This document shows positions 32,042 through 43,478 of a DNA stretch of 64,000 bases, one piece after another. Below the pieces are notes generated by a model. That model did not search any database and had not been told where the DNA came from. It was given only the letters and a program-made list of their open reading frames with translations. A program made the translations under genes and the position numbers. Source of the DNA: Oscheius onirici (lineage: Eukaryota; Nematoda; Chromadorea; Rhabditida; Rhabditidae); contig OW051472.1 of NCBI GenBank assembly GCA_932521025.1, positions 2,852,001 to 2,916,000 on the forward strand, in the 5' to 3' direction. Numbering within the stretch: the first letter of the stretch is position 1; every line of letters starts with the position of its first letter.

Positions 32042-33361
32042 CTAAACTTGTGAAGCTTCTAAAATTTTGAAAAAGACTAAAGTTTTTCTTTCGGGGATAA
32101 GTTCGGCATGTGCCCCTAGCAAATCGTACATGTAGGATAAAACCAGCCGTGTTATTATCAAAAAGAGAATACTACCAGTAAAACTCACAACAGGCGAGTT
32201 CTGAGCCGGATAGTTTCCCAACTTTTCGCTCCTTGCCGTTCGGCGGAAGCCATCACTCTCTTCCTTTGTCACTGTCGTCTTGTTCTCGAAAAACTGCGGG
32301 AAAACGACAAAATTCGTATTTTGCCAGACTAAAAAGATATTTTGGGAAATAAGGTTAACAAACCTGGTTCTCTGAGCTTATAAAACTTCTCCAGAAACTG
32401 CAGAAATGGGGCTGAGGGTCGGTCAATGGCCACAGAAGACGGACTGATGTCTTCTGTCTAAAAATGATTTAAGATGTGTAACTTAGGGGGAAACGAACGC
32501 TTAACATATAGTCGTATAGTCTGTGACCATTTCCCTGTCTCTGTACGTCTTCGTGAACATAAAAGTCCAGAATGCAGAGCGGCTTTTCCTCGTACTGTTT
32601 CTTCCCGGCAGTATCCAGAAGATACAGCTTTTTGGGCCCGACTTTGAGAATTCCGAGAACCTGACTGATGTTTCTGAACCGTTTAGTATGTAAGCTAAAT
32701 TTATACAGTACTCTTTACTTGGATGAGGGTTCCAGAGGATGTAGAGACGCTGGTCGTCATCATTATCGACTATTTTCTGGTAGGTTGTCAGGATTCTTTT
32801 CAATCCTTGTGCCTGGAACCTTATATTGTAGGAAAAAAAGCAGCAGTCGTCAACGCCCCTTCGAAGAAAAAAGTCACAAAGTCAGTCACAGGCACCATTG
32901 CACTTTAATATTAAAGATCCCACCCATAGACAGTTCCGCTATTATAGTAAAATGATCAATTCTGGTTCCTTTCGTTGCTGTTCAAGATTCTTCGGTCAGC
33001 GTGTTTCGTTTATACATTCTTACCTGGTTTTGATCAGCGAGTCGGTCGAGAAGTAAGCACATTATTGGTTGCTTTTGAATCCTAGTCTTTTAAATTTTTC
33101 TACATACGCCAGAAGACCCCTCTTTCTCATTCTAAATGCATGAGTTCCCTTTCTCCTAAGGTATCTCTAATGCCTGTCTAATCGAAACATGAACTGAAAA
33201 AAAAGAAAGAAACTCACAGTAGCTGACCTCTCCCCCATCTGATTGATAGCCTTCTCCACTGCCCAATACTTTCTCGGATTCAGTCTCAGCAAATCACTTC
33301 GACTCAGTTTCTGTATAGGTTGATCCGGGAAGATTTGTGCTAGATCATAGCCAATCTCCAT
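32042..33361 (-). CDS. mec-17-like: Alpha-tubulin N-acetyltransferase (MEC-17/ATAT family)
   Basis: It should acetylate Lys40 of alpha-tubulin inside microtubules; in C. elegans the MEC-17 paralogues act in touch neurons. Exons read MEIGYDLAQIFPDQPIQ, then LKRILTTYQKIVDNDDDQRL, then VLGILKVGPKKLYLLD and PLCILDFYVHEDVQRQGNG, where QRQGNG is the acetyl-CoA loop. The next exon reads SVAIDRPSAPFLQFLEKFY, then WQNTNFVVFPQFFEN. The two residues known to matter in human ATAT1, Cys120 (PLC) and Asp157 (AIDRP), are both conserved, so the enzyme should be active. One donor is SC|gttcg-like and weak. The extreme C-terminus after PAQNSPVV may continue in an unrecognised exon or end at 32042. Confidence 0.88.
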
Positions 33362-34243
33362 TTTCTGCAGAATTGTTCTGAAACAATCCTTTAAAAAGAG
33401 GAAAAAGTTTGGTAAAGTGACCGTTTTGGCAGGAGAGAGTAAATGTCTTGGTTCGACCCCCTGGCAAATATTTACATGAGCTCGATTCCAAACTTTTTAG
33501 CGCTTTTTTCAAGGCTGTTTTAGTCGTGCTGTGCCATTGTTTGGAGGGAGTAAACATAGCATAAAGAGAGTTGGGAAATACTCCAAGAAAACTCGTGCGA
33601 GATTTGTTTAAAATTATACCGTTCTTCGTTGTGAACCCATTTGTTAAAATTCAACACACACAAACATTTAAACTTAATCAAGTTTTAGCTGCGTAACTTG
33701 GCTGAGTATTCAATTGTGAACTCTACGAAATATGTCTCTAATACGGTTACGGTATTTGTTCGATCAAAAAAGAGCCAAAAATTTAAAGAATGCATTAAAA
33801 AGTGAAAGTTCCGAGCCCAAACTCGATTTTAATAGGCTAACATGGACCAAAAATGGGGTCCTCTCGTGACAGCCGAGGATCAATAGGAGAATAAAGAGAG
33901 AAGAAAACATCCGCAATTCCAGTAAAGAGGGAGATAATTAGAAGTGGGCCAGAGGCCAGTTGGCCAAAGGCTATGGAGGTCCCATAATCGGGGGTGTGGC
34001 ACATCGATTCAAAGGAGACGGACAACATTTCGCCATCACTATAAATGCACAAGGTCGACATCGAGAGAGGGAGGGAGACCCGTCAACAAAGCCCTAATTG
34101 GTTGCGGGAATAGACTCGGAGGGCAACTGTCAGACATAGTAATTGACAGATGGTGTAGTTTTTTTTGGTTGGCATTTTCAAACCCCACTTTCTGGAGATC
34201 AAGATATAACATTCTATTCGACCACAGAAAAGCCAAATTTGGT

Positions 34244-35268
34244 CGTTCCAAAGTCCAAAATCTCCAGAAGCAAAACTTGTCAAGTCTTGTCAACTTTTAT
34301 CTTTTTGTTCTTGTCGAAACTAGTCAAGCGAAATTCGCTTTTCTGGTAGTCCACTCGATAGTCTGCTGCTCGCCTGTGCTGTCGTCTTCTCCCAATCAGG
34401 TCAGGTGTTTCTACTCTTCTCTGAATATTTGCAACTTTTGCTCCAACTGTCTTTCTCTTTTACATCCTGACTAGGATCTGGACTTGTCCCGAGCAACCCA
34501 GTCTCCGAAAGCTTCAGTCTTGCGTCCGAGGGCCGATTCGGGTTTCGGTAATGATCTCTTCGGAGTGACTAGCAAATCGGACATTGGTTGACTGAGGTGA
34601 TGTCAAGGTGTGCGGAGACTTAGAGTGCTTTTAAAATTATAACACTGTACGGAAACATTCAAATTGTTTGTTCTTTCTTTCTCTGTTAGTTTGCAGATTC
34701 TGGTAGAGACGAACTCGAACGAAACCGAATGTTGATCCTGATTGGGGCTAACTTCTATCGTGCGAGGACTACTGGAGATTATTATTTCTGTGTGAATATT
34801 CATGTTCCGAGGTTGGTTAAGTTATTTTTGTTTCCCATTTTTCTTCAAAATTGTTGCACAAATGGTTTTTTTACTGATGCTCATCTGTTTAGGCTGCCGG
34901 TCTGTATTACTGGAGAATTCTTGACGAACAGAGCTGGAGGAGTGGAGACATATTCTTGCTGGATTCTCTGTTGGACTCTAACAGCAATACTTTTTAAAAG
35001 CTTTCGGAGACTGGGTTGCTCGGGACAAGTCCAGATCCTAGTCAGGATGTAAAAGAGAAAGACAGTTGGAGCAAAAGTTGCAAATATTCAGAGAAGAGTA
35101 GAAACACCTGACCTGATTGGGAGAAGACGACAGCACAGGCGAGCAGCAGACTATCGAGTGGACTACCAGAAAAGCGAATTTCGCTTGACTAGTTTCGACA
35201 AGAACAAAAAGATAAAAGTTGACAAGACTTGACAAGTTTTGCTTCTGGAGATTTTGGACTTTGGAACG
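34244..35268. repeat. Perfect 271-bp inverted repeat, 483-bp spacer
   Basis: Arms 34244-34514 and 34998-35268 read as exact reverse complements as far as I could check ('ctccagaagcaaaacttgtc', 'gtccactcgatagtctgctg', 'ctgaatatttgcaacttttg'). Outside the arms a diverged match continues for about 70-95 bp ('caaaccccactttct' at about 34180 and its complement at about 35335). Both arms carry the same 65-residue frame, but no family is recognisable. Confidence 0.85.
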
Positions 35269-37248
35269 ATAAAACTCTTATGTGCTCGAATAGTATGTTA
35301 GGCATATTTTCGATTAGTATCCAGATCTCTAGAAAGTGGGGTTTGAAAAAATAGTTCCTGAAGGCATTCAAGAACATTCGAGAACTATACTGTACTCTCC
35401 CTCCAGATAGACCCGCTGTTCACGTTTGACTTGGAATGAGTGTCCCTCTTTCTCCTTCTCTTTCAACCCCTTTCGACAAAGCAGCTGTCTTGATCGGAAC
35501 TGACTCAGAAAACCGAAAAGACGGGCACGAGGACCTGTGTGTGTGAACGAGAGTGTGATTTCCGCCATCGGGTCACACAGCTGTTCTCTCCCTGTTTCTC
35601 TGACATTCCCCAGTTTTATAGTCTTTCTCTGTCCTTACTCAGTCTCAGACCTTGAACCTACTTTTTCACGTGTTTAGGCACTGTCACATGTCTCTTCCCG
35701 GTTCCCCTGTGTTCACTGATTACCTACCTTCGAAGTTTCGCCTGATTCTTATCGGCTTCGACTGACTGTGCGTCTTTCAAGACAGAGAGAGCGGGACCGA
35801 AAATGGGTGGGAAAGATTACAAATTGGCGGTGGCAAGGAAGTCAGACCACCGGGACTTTTACATTGTTATTTCTCAGAAATGTTGCCCATGTACTCTCTG
35901 GGCCAATTCAGTGTCTAGGTCGAGCCTCCAATTCGTGGTTTCGTCTGTAGTACTGAACTCTTTTGATCTGTTGGTAATCTCTGTCTGTCGCTCTGGAATT
36001 TTGTCTAGCTCCCTGAAGGAGAGAGTGCGTGTCCTATTCCTTTCCAGGTAATGTCTGGGTCAAGACTCCAAGCCGAGACTTCTTAGTAAGTACAAAACTC
36101 TTTGATCTTTTAGAACTTTGTCTCTGGAAATGTATGTTTCCCTAAAGAAAGTACAGAGAGCACAAGCCTCCTTACCTGCTAGGTCAATCCATTACCTAGA
36201 ATGTCTGGGTCACGGCTACAATCTGTGGTTTCTCTGAAACTCTCTTGATTCTTTGAAACCCTGTATACCTGGAAGTACAGAGCTCTTATGGGTCTGATTC
36301 TCTCTGAAGCATTGCCTGCCTTCTAAAAACACTCACTATAGTTCTGTATATTCCCCTTTTGGTCCCAAACTCTTCCTGAATCACTCGCGTGGGGATAGAT
36401 TTGTAACGCTGGTACACTAATCAAACATGTCTGCTCTCCCAAAACACGTGTGCTCAAATCAAACAATCAGCACTCTCGCGATTGTTTCATGAGAGACATT
36501 CCCGTTCTTTGTTCTTCGTTATACATTCCTGGATAGTTTTTTTGGACTTCTAGAATCTCTTGAACTTCAAAATAACGCCTCCGAATTGAGTACTCAGGCA
36601 GCGACAGTGTCCGCCACTTCTCAGCTCTTTCTTATTCCCAAAGGTTCACTTCAAACTTGGCTATTTTCTGAAGAATTGCAACATGTTTTCTGCTCTAAAA
36701 CTTTAATGACCATATCAAACATGAAAAATGCTCTTTTTGAGAGAGAAAACCCGGTGAGAACTCGAGCTTTGAGAGCTAGTAGAAGTCTTCTTTAGCTGTA
36801 ATGTTCTTTTATTCCTTTTTTTTCCAATAGGTGCAGAACTTGCCATAAATCCAAAAAGTGGTCTAAAAAGACCAATTTGAGCTCAAACAGTTCTTTCCAT
36901 CGCGAGCGCTTGTTCCCTCGTTTCTTTCTCTCTCCATGCCGTTCCCTCTGCACTTTTTTCGCACTTTGGTCTCCCGCCGGGGACGGCTGTCTGGCCTCAA
37001 AGAAGCGACCAGCCAGCCAACCGGCTCTCTCCCTTCTTTCGCCTCAAAAAACCAAATGACCGCGACGCGTTTGAATGGGGCGCGAACGCGGTTGCGGCTG
37101 CGCACCAACTGCTGCAGTGCTGTAAAAGTGCAGATGAACTCGGCGATACGCCGTCTGGCTACGGACCAGACTTTCCTCCCCTTTTGGCGACTTGCCCTCT
37201 CTTTTTGGCCAACGATCAAATTTTTTTCTTGTTGATCCGCTGTATAAT

Positions 37249-37260
37249 TGACGTCACGTG
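37249..37260. promoter_or_regulatory. Overlapping CRE (TGACGTCA) and E-box (CACGTG)
   Basis: TGACGTCACGTG combines a perfect CREB/ATF site with a perfect palindromic E-box, sharing CA. It lies about 430 bp upstream of the Pumilio-family start, at the edge of a GC-rich stretch. Function is inferred only. Confidence 0.35.
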
Positions 37261-37662
37261 ACTTTTTTCTTGTGACTTCGCCCCTAATTTATAAGAGAAA
37301 TTAGTTGCTTGTTTGGATTTTTCTCGTCGCTTGCAAAATGTCACATTGTTCAGTTTTTACAAATGTTTTATTGTTGTTTTTCCCATTTTTGGCACATTTA
37401 GATGGAAATTGTTTACTAGGGTTCTCATTTCTCTTTTGAAGGAAAACGCCTGTTTTTGTCGTATTTGTTAATGTTTTGCCGCTCCAGCTCAATTTCTTTG
37501 ATACAATAACTACAGGAACTTTCATGTTGGCGTGAATTTAATGCACAACTCCTCTAGAATGGTTTTCGCCCCTTTTTCTTCCTATTTTCCTGTAATCTTC
37601 CATATATTTCTTTCAGCTTGCTCAACAACAATATTTTTGAATAAGCAACTTTCAGAGACCGC

Positions 37663-37681
37663 TGTACATAGTTTGTACATA
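37663..37681 (+). promoter_or_regulatory. Twin Pumilio response elements in the Pumilio gene leader
   Basis: TGTACATA occurs at 37663-37670 and again at 37674-37681, with the start codon at 37689. An acceptor-like 'actttcag' ends at about 37655, so both would be in the mature 5' leader. Each is a perfect UGUANAUA. Confidence 0.6.
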
Positions 37682-37688
37682 CCCCAAT

Positions 37689-40600
37689 ATGGCAGAAACG
37701 TGGAACAATAAAGGAGGAGGTACTGGTGGAGGTTGGAAAAGTGAGTGTTCTTCTTTGTTTCAGCTCTTTTTACTCGTGTAGCGAGAATCTTATGCCTTGT
37801 ACAATTAAATAACCTTGACTTGCACGGAACTCTGTAGTGAACGCTAAAAGCGCTAGAAATGTTGTTCAAAACAAGAAAACAAGCTATTTTGCAGATCACG
37901 CCGTCTCGCAGCCCATCAATATGGTCTCGAGCCCGGTAAATATTGCCCAGTCGCCGCATTCGGAATCGGTCAGCGGCACGGCTCTACGCCAGGCCATGAT
38001 GGTCGTCGACAATGTTCTCTCCGGAGGATCACCCTCTTCCGTCAGTGTACCCAAATACGTAAGTGCTGCACTTCTTTTTTTTTGCTTATAAGTATGAGCT
38101 GGGAAGGTTCTAGCCGTCGCGACCATTTGTCCAAAAATGTGCCAAGGCCGCTCTGAGCAGAATCATAAAATTTTTCACGTCAACAAGTATCCCTCGAAAG
38201 CTACAAAACATTATTTACCGCTGGTTTGTCGGTTTTAATATCCTCTTACCTAGTATCTTTAAACTTACGTAAGATCGCTGTCGAAACGGCCTCAACATTG
38301 GCCTCCCATGACCCTAGTCTCTATAATTTTGAACCTAGTCACAGAAACTTGGTTTAATTTGTACTAAAGCCATATGTTTCAGATGCCGTCGAATGCCGAC
38401 ATGACGGACGACTCCCAGCGACTGGATGACAGCAAAGAGTAAGTTATCCCTTATTTTTGTTTTCGATTTTGTTGGCAAAATGTTTGGAGCACGAGAGTGA
38501 GCCAAAGTATATGTCAAATGAGTCCGAATCCCAAACTTTTTGACCCAGCTAATGTACGGCTCGAACAAATTGACCAATTCTGTAAAGCCTTTAAAATTAC
38601 CTCATTTTCAGTGACGACACAAGTACAACTACGTCAGCCCCGATCAACGTGCCCTATGCCATTCCGATATCGTCAAATGGCCCCGGAGGCGACGTGGCCG
38701 GCACTCCCGACTTCCAGTACACACCCTACATCATGCAAGGCGGCAGAATTCTCGGCAGTTCGCAACATCCACTCGGTAGCACACCCACAGGCCCCTCCAG
38801 TTACGGCTACGGATCCTGGGGAGCCGTCTACACGCCGGGAGGAATGCCGCCGACGATGAACGGAGGAGACAACATGGTGCCCGGATACGGTGGAGACGGA
38901 GGCCCACAGATGATCCCTCAGCCTTTTCTCTCCTGCTCACCGCCGATGGTTCCGAATCTAATGCAGTTGGCTAGCAATTTCAATGGCATGGGAATTGGAA
39001 ATGCCAATAATCCGAATGGCAATCCTCAGAGGATGGAACCGGCCTATGTCAACAGTATACCAGGTAATTTTTATTTTTTGTTGTTAAAAATGTCCGTGTT
39101 AATAGAACTGAAGAGGAAGATTTTGTCGAGTTCACCTCTAAAATAATCTGACACTGTTTGCTTCCAACATTTGGTTGATCGAAGCGCATTTCATCTTGTT
39201 CGTAAAAAGATTCCTGCCACGAACTGTCTCTGAACTATTCTCGTTAAAATCAGTGTAACTAGTTAGTGCGACAGTTCTAAAATTTTTCTACGTAATCTGA
39301 AAATCCGGCCGCATCACGGAATGCCATGAGGCGATTTCTTTTGATTTTGGCGGTCTTACGAAAGTAGTTACGTCAAAAGTTAGAATCCTTGAAAATTAGA
39401 GTCCTTGCTGAAAATTGCTGTGCTCTTTTGGTAAGGTAGTTGACGTGTTTCCTGAATCACAATGAGAAGTAGGAACAGGTCAGCATAGCTTCAGGTAATT
39501 GGCTGCTGCGCAGCCGTCGTCGACTGCCGTATTCCCTGCGAACTGTCTCAAACCTCATTCCCACTCTTGGCATAGTCGGATCGTGGCCACAGACAAAAGA
39601 TCTAAAATGGGCAATTTTCAGCCTCGAACGGATATCACCCGGCCCAGCAGCAGTTGATGTTCATGAACATGCCGCTCCAGTACGCCAATCAGCCGACACC
39701 GCCTCCGGCTTCTCTGGCCAGCAGTCCGAACTTTTTCGGAGCCGCCTTCAACAACTTGAACCAGATTCCGATGCAGAACATGAACCAGGGCTACCTGCCG
39801 GCTGCCCGAGCTGCCAGTCACTCGATGTACAACACCAACACGTCGGGATCGACGATCAGTGCCGGAGGATATGGTGGCGGCGGAGGACAGCAGAATCAGG
39901 GCCAAGGAAATCGTGGCCGTCGTGGACAGGAGGAAAGACCCTCAAATAGGAGCCATCTTCTCGAGGATTTCCGTGCAAATCGCTGTACAAATCTTCAGCT
40001 CACTGATCTTGGACAACACGTCGTCGAGTTTGCCAAGGATCAGCATGGATCCAGGTTGGTCTTTTTGCTTACCTTTATCGTTTTGAGCCAAACTTTGGAA
40101 TGTTTACGCTTAGAACTTTATTCTAAAAGAGAATACTCTAAGAATGAATTTTTTGACCTTTGAGAAGATTCCACATAAAATTATTCCATTTTTACCTTGT
40201 GTAAGTGCCCTTCCTGAACCAAAATGAAACACAGGAAAATACATCTGAAATGAAGATCTTGCAGATTCATCCAGCAGAAACTCGAGCGTGCTGCCGCCAA
40301 AGAAAAGCAGATGGTCTTCGAGGAAGTTATCAACAACGCTCAGACGCTGATGACCGACGTCTTTGGCAACTACGTCATTCAAAAGTTCTTCGAACACGGG
40401 ACCGACGTCCAGAGACTCGCTCTCGCCAACGCTGTCCGTGGAAATGTCATGACGCTGGCTCTCCAAATGTATGGCTGTCGCGTCATTCAGAAGGCTCTGG
40501 AGTCGATTGACGAGGCCGGACAGCTGGATCTTTTGAAGGAAATGGACGGAAGAGTCAGTTTTTACCATTTTTTAGCTACAAAAAATAAATTGTAGGTGCT

Positions 40601-42190
40601 GCATTGTGTGATGGATCAGAACGGCAATCACGTTGTGCAAAAGATCATCGAGAAGGTCAGACCGTCACACAAGCTCCAGTTCATCATCGATGCCTTTCTT
40701 CAGAAGCCCAATACCGTGAGTTTCTTTCTCTCCTCTCCAAAAGTTTTGCAACTGTTTCATTAAGAACCATAACTATAGGCTGTTTGCCTGCTTTAAAGTA
40801 CTTTCACCTTTTGCTGTTTTTCCTAACCAGAAATATCTCATTTCCCAAAAAATACCACATCCAAATGAAATGTCCAAAACGTCGCTTTTCAGGTCTACGA
40901 ACTCTCGATACACCCGTACGGCTGTCGTGTCATACAGCGCGTGTTGGAATACTGTACAAATGAGCAGAAGAAGCCCGTCCTGGAGGCCCTTCACGCCTAC
41001 ATGAAGAAGCTCGTCATTGACCAGTACGGCAATTACGTCGTCCAGCACGTTGTGGAGCACGGAGACGATTCAGACAAGGACCGCATTGTGGATGAGATTC
41101 TCGGCGATGTGCTCTACTTTGCCAAGCACAAATTCGCCTCGAATGTCATAGAAAAGTGTCTGACGAATGCCGGCTCTCAGCACAAGAACAAACTCATCGC
41201 CGAAGTTTGTGGAGCTACCGGAGAGTGAGTTGATTCTCCTTATTTTCTTTAAAAAAAACGTCGTTTCCTCAGCTTTGTTTATTTTAATTCCTTCCTTTTA
41301 GTGATGAGATGATGTTTAGTCAAAATCCGCCCCTGCTGGAAATGATGAAGGATCAGTACGCCAACTACGTCGTCCAGAAGATGCTCGATGTGGCTGACTC
41401 GACGCACAGGAGGAAGATAATGTACGCCATCAGACCGCACATCAACACCTTGAGGAAGTTCAACTACGGCAAGCACATCATCAGTGAGTTTTTAGTCTTT
41501 TTTATAACTTGATTGCTGTTAAATGTTGTAAATATGCTTCTATTGTAGCTGTTGACACTCTTCTAAAAGCCTAAAAAGACATATTGTCCACTATACTTGG
41601 GCAACTTGAGTCGGCTCGACTCAACTCGTCATGGCCTGCGAGTCGGCTCGAGCCGAGTCGAAAGGTTATTTGGCTCAAAAAACGGGAAACACCAAAACAT
41701 TTTCCCTTATTGACTGTATTTTCTTCCTTCATCGAAGAGTATTTGAGCAGCGGAATTTGAACTCGACTTGACTCGGCTCGACTCGGGTCGGTCCAGAACT
41801 CGAATCGGCTCGTGACTCGACGCCCAAGTATATTGTCCACAACGAAGCTAAACCCGTATTTTCTAAAAAAAAATTCGATCAAAGAATGCACGTATCCAAG
41901 GTTACTCTGAGCAGCATAACTTTTGTTAAAAAAAATGCAAACGAACGGAAAACAAAAGTTTTTGTAGTTTGTATGCAAATGCCAAATCGAACACAAATTA
42001 AAGTTCCTCTAAAAACCTTTTTTTTTCAGCCAAGCTGGAGAAGTACTTCCAAAAGCAGACGAACGGTAACCCGGCCCTGATGAGCCAGTCCTCCCAGCCG
42101 CTTCCGATGCCCCACATAGCCACCCAGTACAGCGAGCATCATCTGAACCACAACCATCCGGCCTTGATCCAGCATCCTCATCTGCTCTAA
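37689..42190 (+). CDS. puf (PUM-type): Pumilio-family RNA-binding protein
   Basis: Ten exons start [17 protein letters not shown]. The N-terminal half is low-complexity (Gly, Asn, Gln, Pro). The C-terminal Pumilio homology domain has eight repeats whose base-contacting triplets can be read: GSRFIQ, GNYVIQ, GCRVIQ, GNHVVQ, GCRVIQ, GNYVVQ, ASNVIE, ANYVVQ. This is exactly the classical PUM1/2 code, which predicts binding to 5'-UGUANAUA. It represses or destabilises target mRNAs in the cytoplasm, often in germ line and neurons. The tail is His-rich ([19 protein letters not shown]). The intron at 41484-42029 holds a fold-back repeat. Two predicted target sites lie in its own leader. Confidence 0.95.
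41597..41832. repeat. GAGTCGGCTCGACTC-type fold-back in Pumilio intron
   Basis: The ends 'acttgggc' and 'gcccaagt' are inverted. The arms are built from many copies of (C/G)TCGGCTCGA / ACTCGACTCGG that pair with each other around an AT-rich middle. The architecture is like the CCGG-rich blocks, with a different word. Confidence 0.65.
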
Positions 42191-43478
42191 AGGTTCCAAT
42201 TCCTCCTCCTCTCCTTTCACGTTACAGGTGCCTTTTTGTTATAGTCTTTTTCTGTATAGCCCTGCTGTTACTCCCATCACGAGATGCCGCATTTTCCCAG
42301 TCCCCAAAAAGATATAGGTATGTGTATATGCTCTCATTCTCTCTCTCAGTTTATCTGTACTCATGCTCAGCATTTCTCACCCCCTTCTGCAGAGCCATTT
42401 TGTTACGTTGTTTGTGTGTATAGTAGCACCGTCTCTCTCTCTCCTCCACTCTATGTATATCTCGTTGTTGGGCGGTTTTGGAATTTCCAGATTCCAAGCC
42501 GTGTTTTTGTTGCTCCCGCGGGCTCTTTATGCCCCTCACCCATAATCTTTGCTCAGGATAGATCCCTCCTTTCTAACTACCTTCGAAACTACGAACCGTA
42601 TGGCTTTCAGACCCCTTTCCCCCTCTCTAACTCTAAGATCTATCCTCTCTTTTTGCTTCAAATTAGCATGTAACAAACTCTATCGTTAGCTTCAAGAGAT
42701 TCTATTTGTCAGATGTTTGCGTGATTTTTTCTCATTTTGTCTTCCAGATACACATTTTGTATATTGTGGTTATAAGCTCCCAATCTATACAGACTTCACA
42801 TTGACGTGTTAGACATCTATAAAGTTGAAACTTTCTGTCGTTTTTTTCTTGTTCTCGAGGAAAGCAGGAGAAGGATGTTATAATCGTTACAAGTACCGCT
42901 AAACTTTTTCTTATTGATACGCTTAGAAACGTGTTTTTTGTACCAAGTCTTGCTGAGACATCCATTTCTAGTTGAGAAAATACGTCTCCCTGAAACTGGG
43001 AACCATAATTCGAGTCAAATATTCGCGTCTTGTTCAGAGAAAAGTCGAAATGAAGCTTTTTTGGCGGAAAAACTTCTTTAAATCATATTTGGAAGAATAT
43101 GTTATTTTGGAGTTGAGGAAATTCTGTAAATCACTGAAAGGTTTTGGTCGATACTCGTAGATTTTCAGAAAGTAGCACGAAAATAGCTGTTCTATGCGTT
43201 ACGAGGACTGTAGACAATTTTATGACCTGCAAGCGAACGTGCTGCTGACCTCGGTAGAAAAGATATGTTGCAATTGTACTACCTTTACCAGTTCCGCTTA
43301 GTTTTGCTCATTTTGGTGATCTATCTTCCGCTTTTTTTAAAAACACTGCTAAAATATCGTGTGTACGTGTTTGCCGCCTCGTTCAAGAGAGCTTGTTTGC
43401 GTCACCACATGTCTAGACGTCATTTTTCTTCGCATTTTTTTCGTTTTTGCTGAAACTAAAAATGGCTAGTTTAGGCAG
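42191..43478. other. Pumilio 3' UTR and intergenic interval
   Basis: The sequence just after 42190 is C/T-rich and likely 3' UTR. Several TGTATAT words occur, but I found no perfect UGUANAUA here. No further gene is supported before 43479. Confidence 0.4.

Larger units (their letters stand above)
33362..37600. other. Gene-poor interval with inverted repeat and GC-rich end
   Basis: I see no convincing gene. It contains the 271-bp inverted repeat (34244-35268, listed separately). A CpG-rich stretch follows at about 36880-37240, then the CRE/E-box pair, upstream of the Pumilio gene. A minus-strand frame at 33837-34061 has no homologue that I recognise. Confidence 0.4.

Noticed and set aside
33837..34061. 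75-codon minus-strand frame with hydrophobic stretch
   Set aside because: No start context, splice sites or family resemblance were found.
36863..37219. 118-codon minus-strand frame in the GC-rich block
   Set aside because: Its Arg-rich composition follows from CpG-rich promoter-like sequence; there is no splice or family support.
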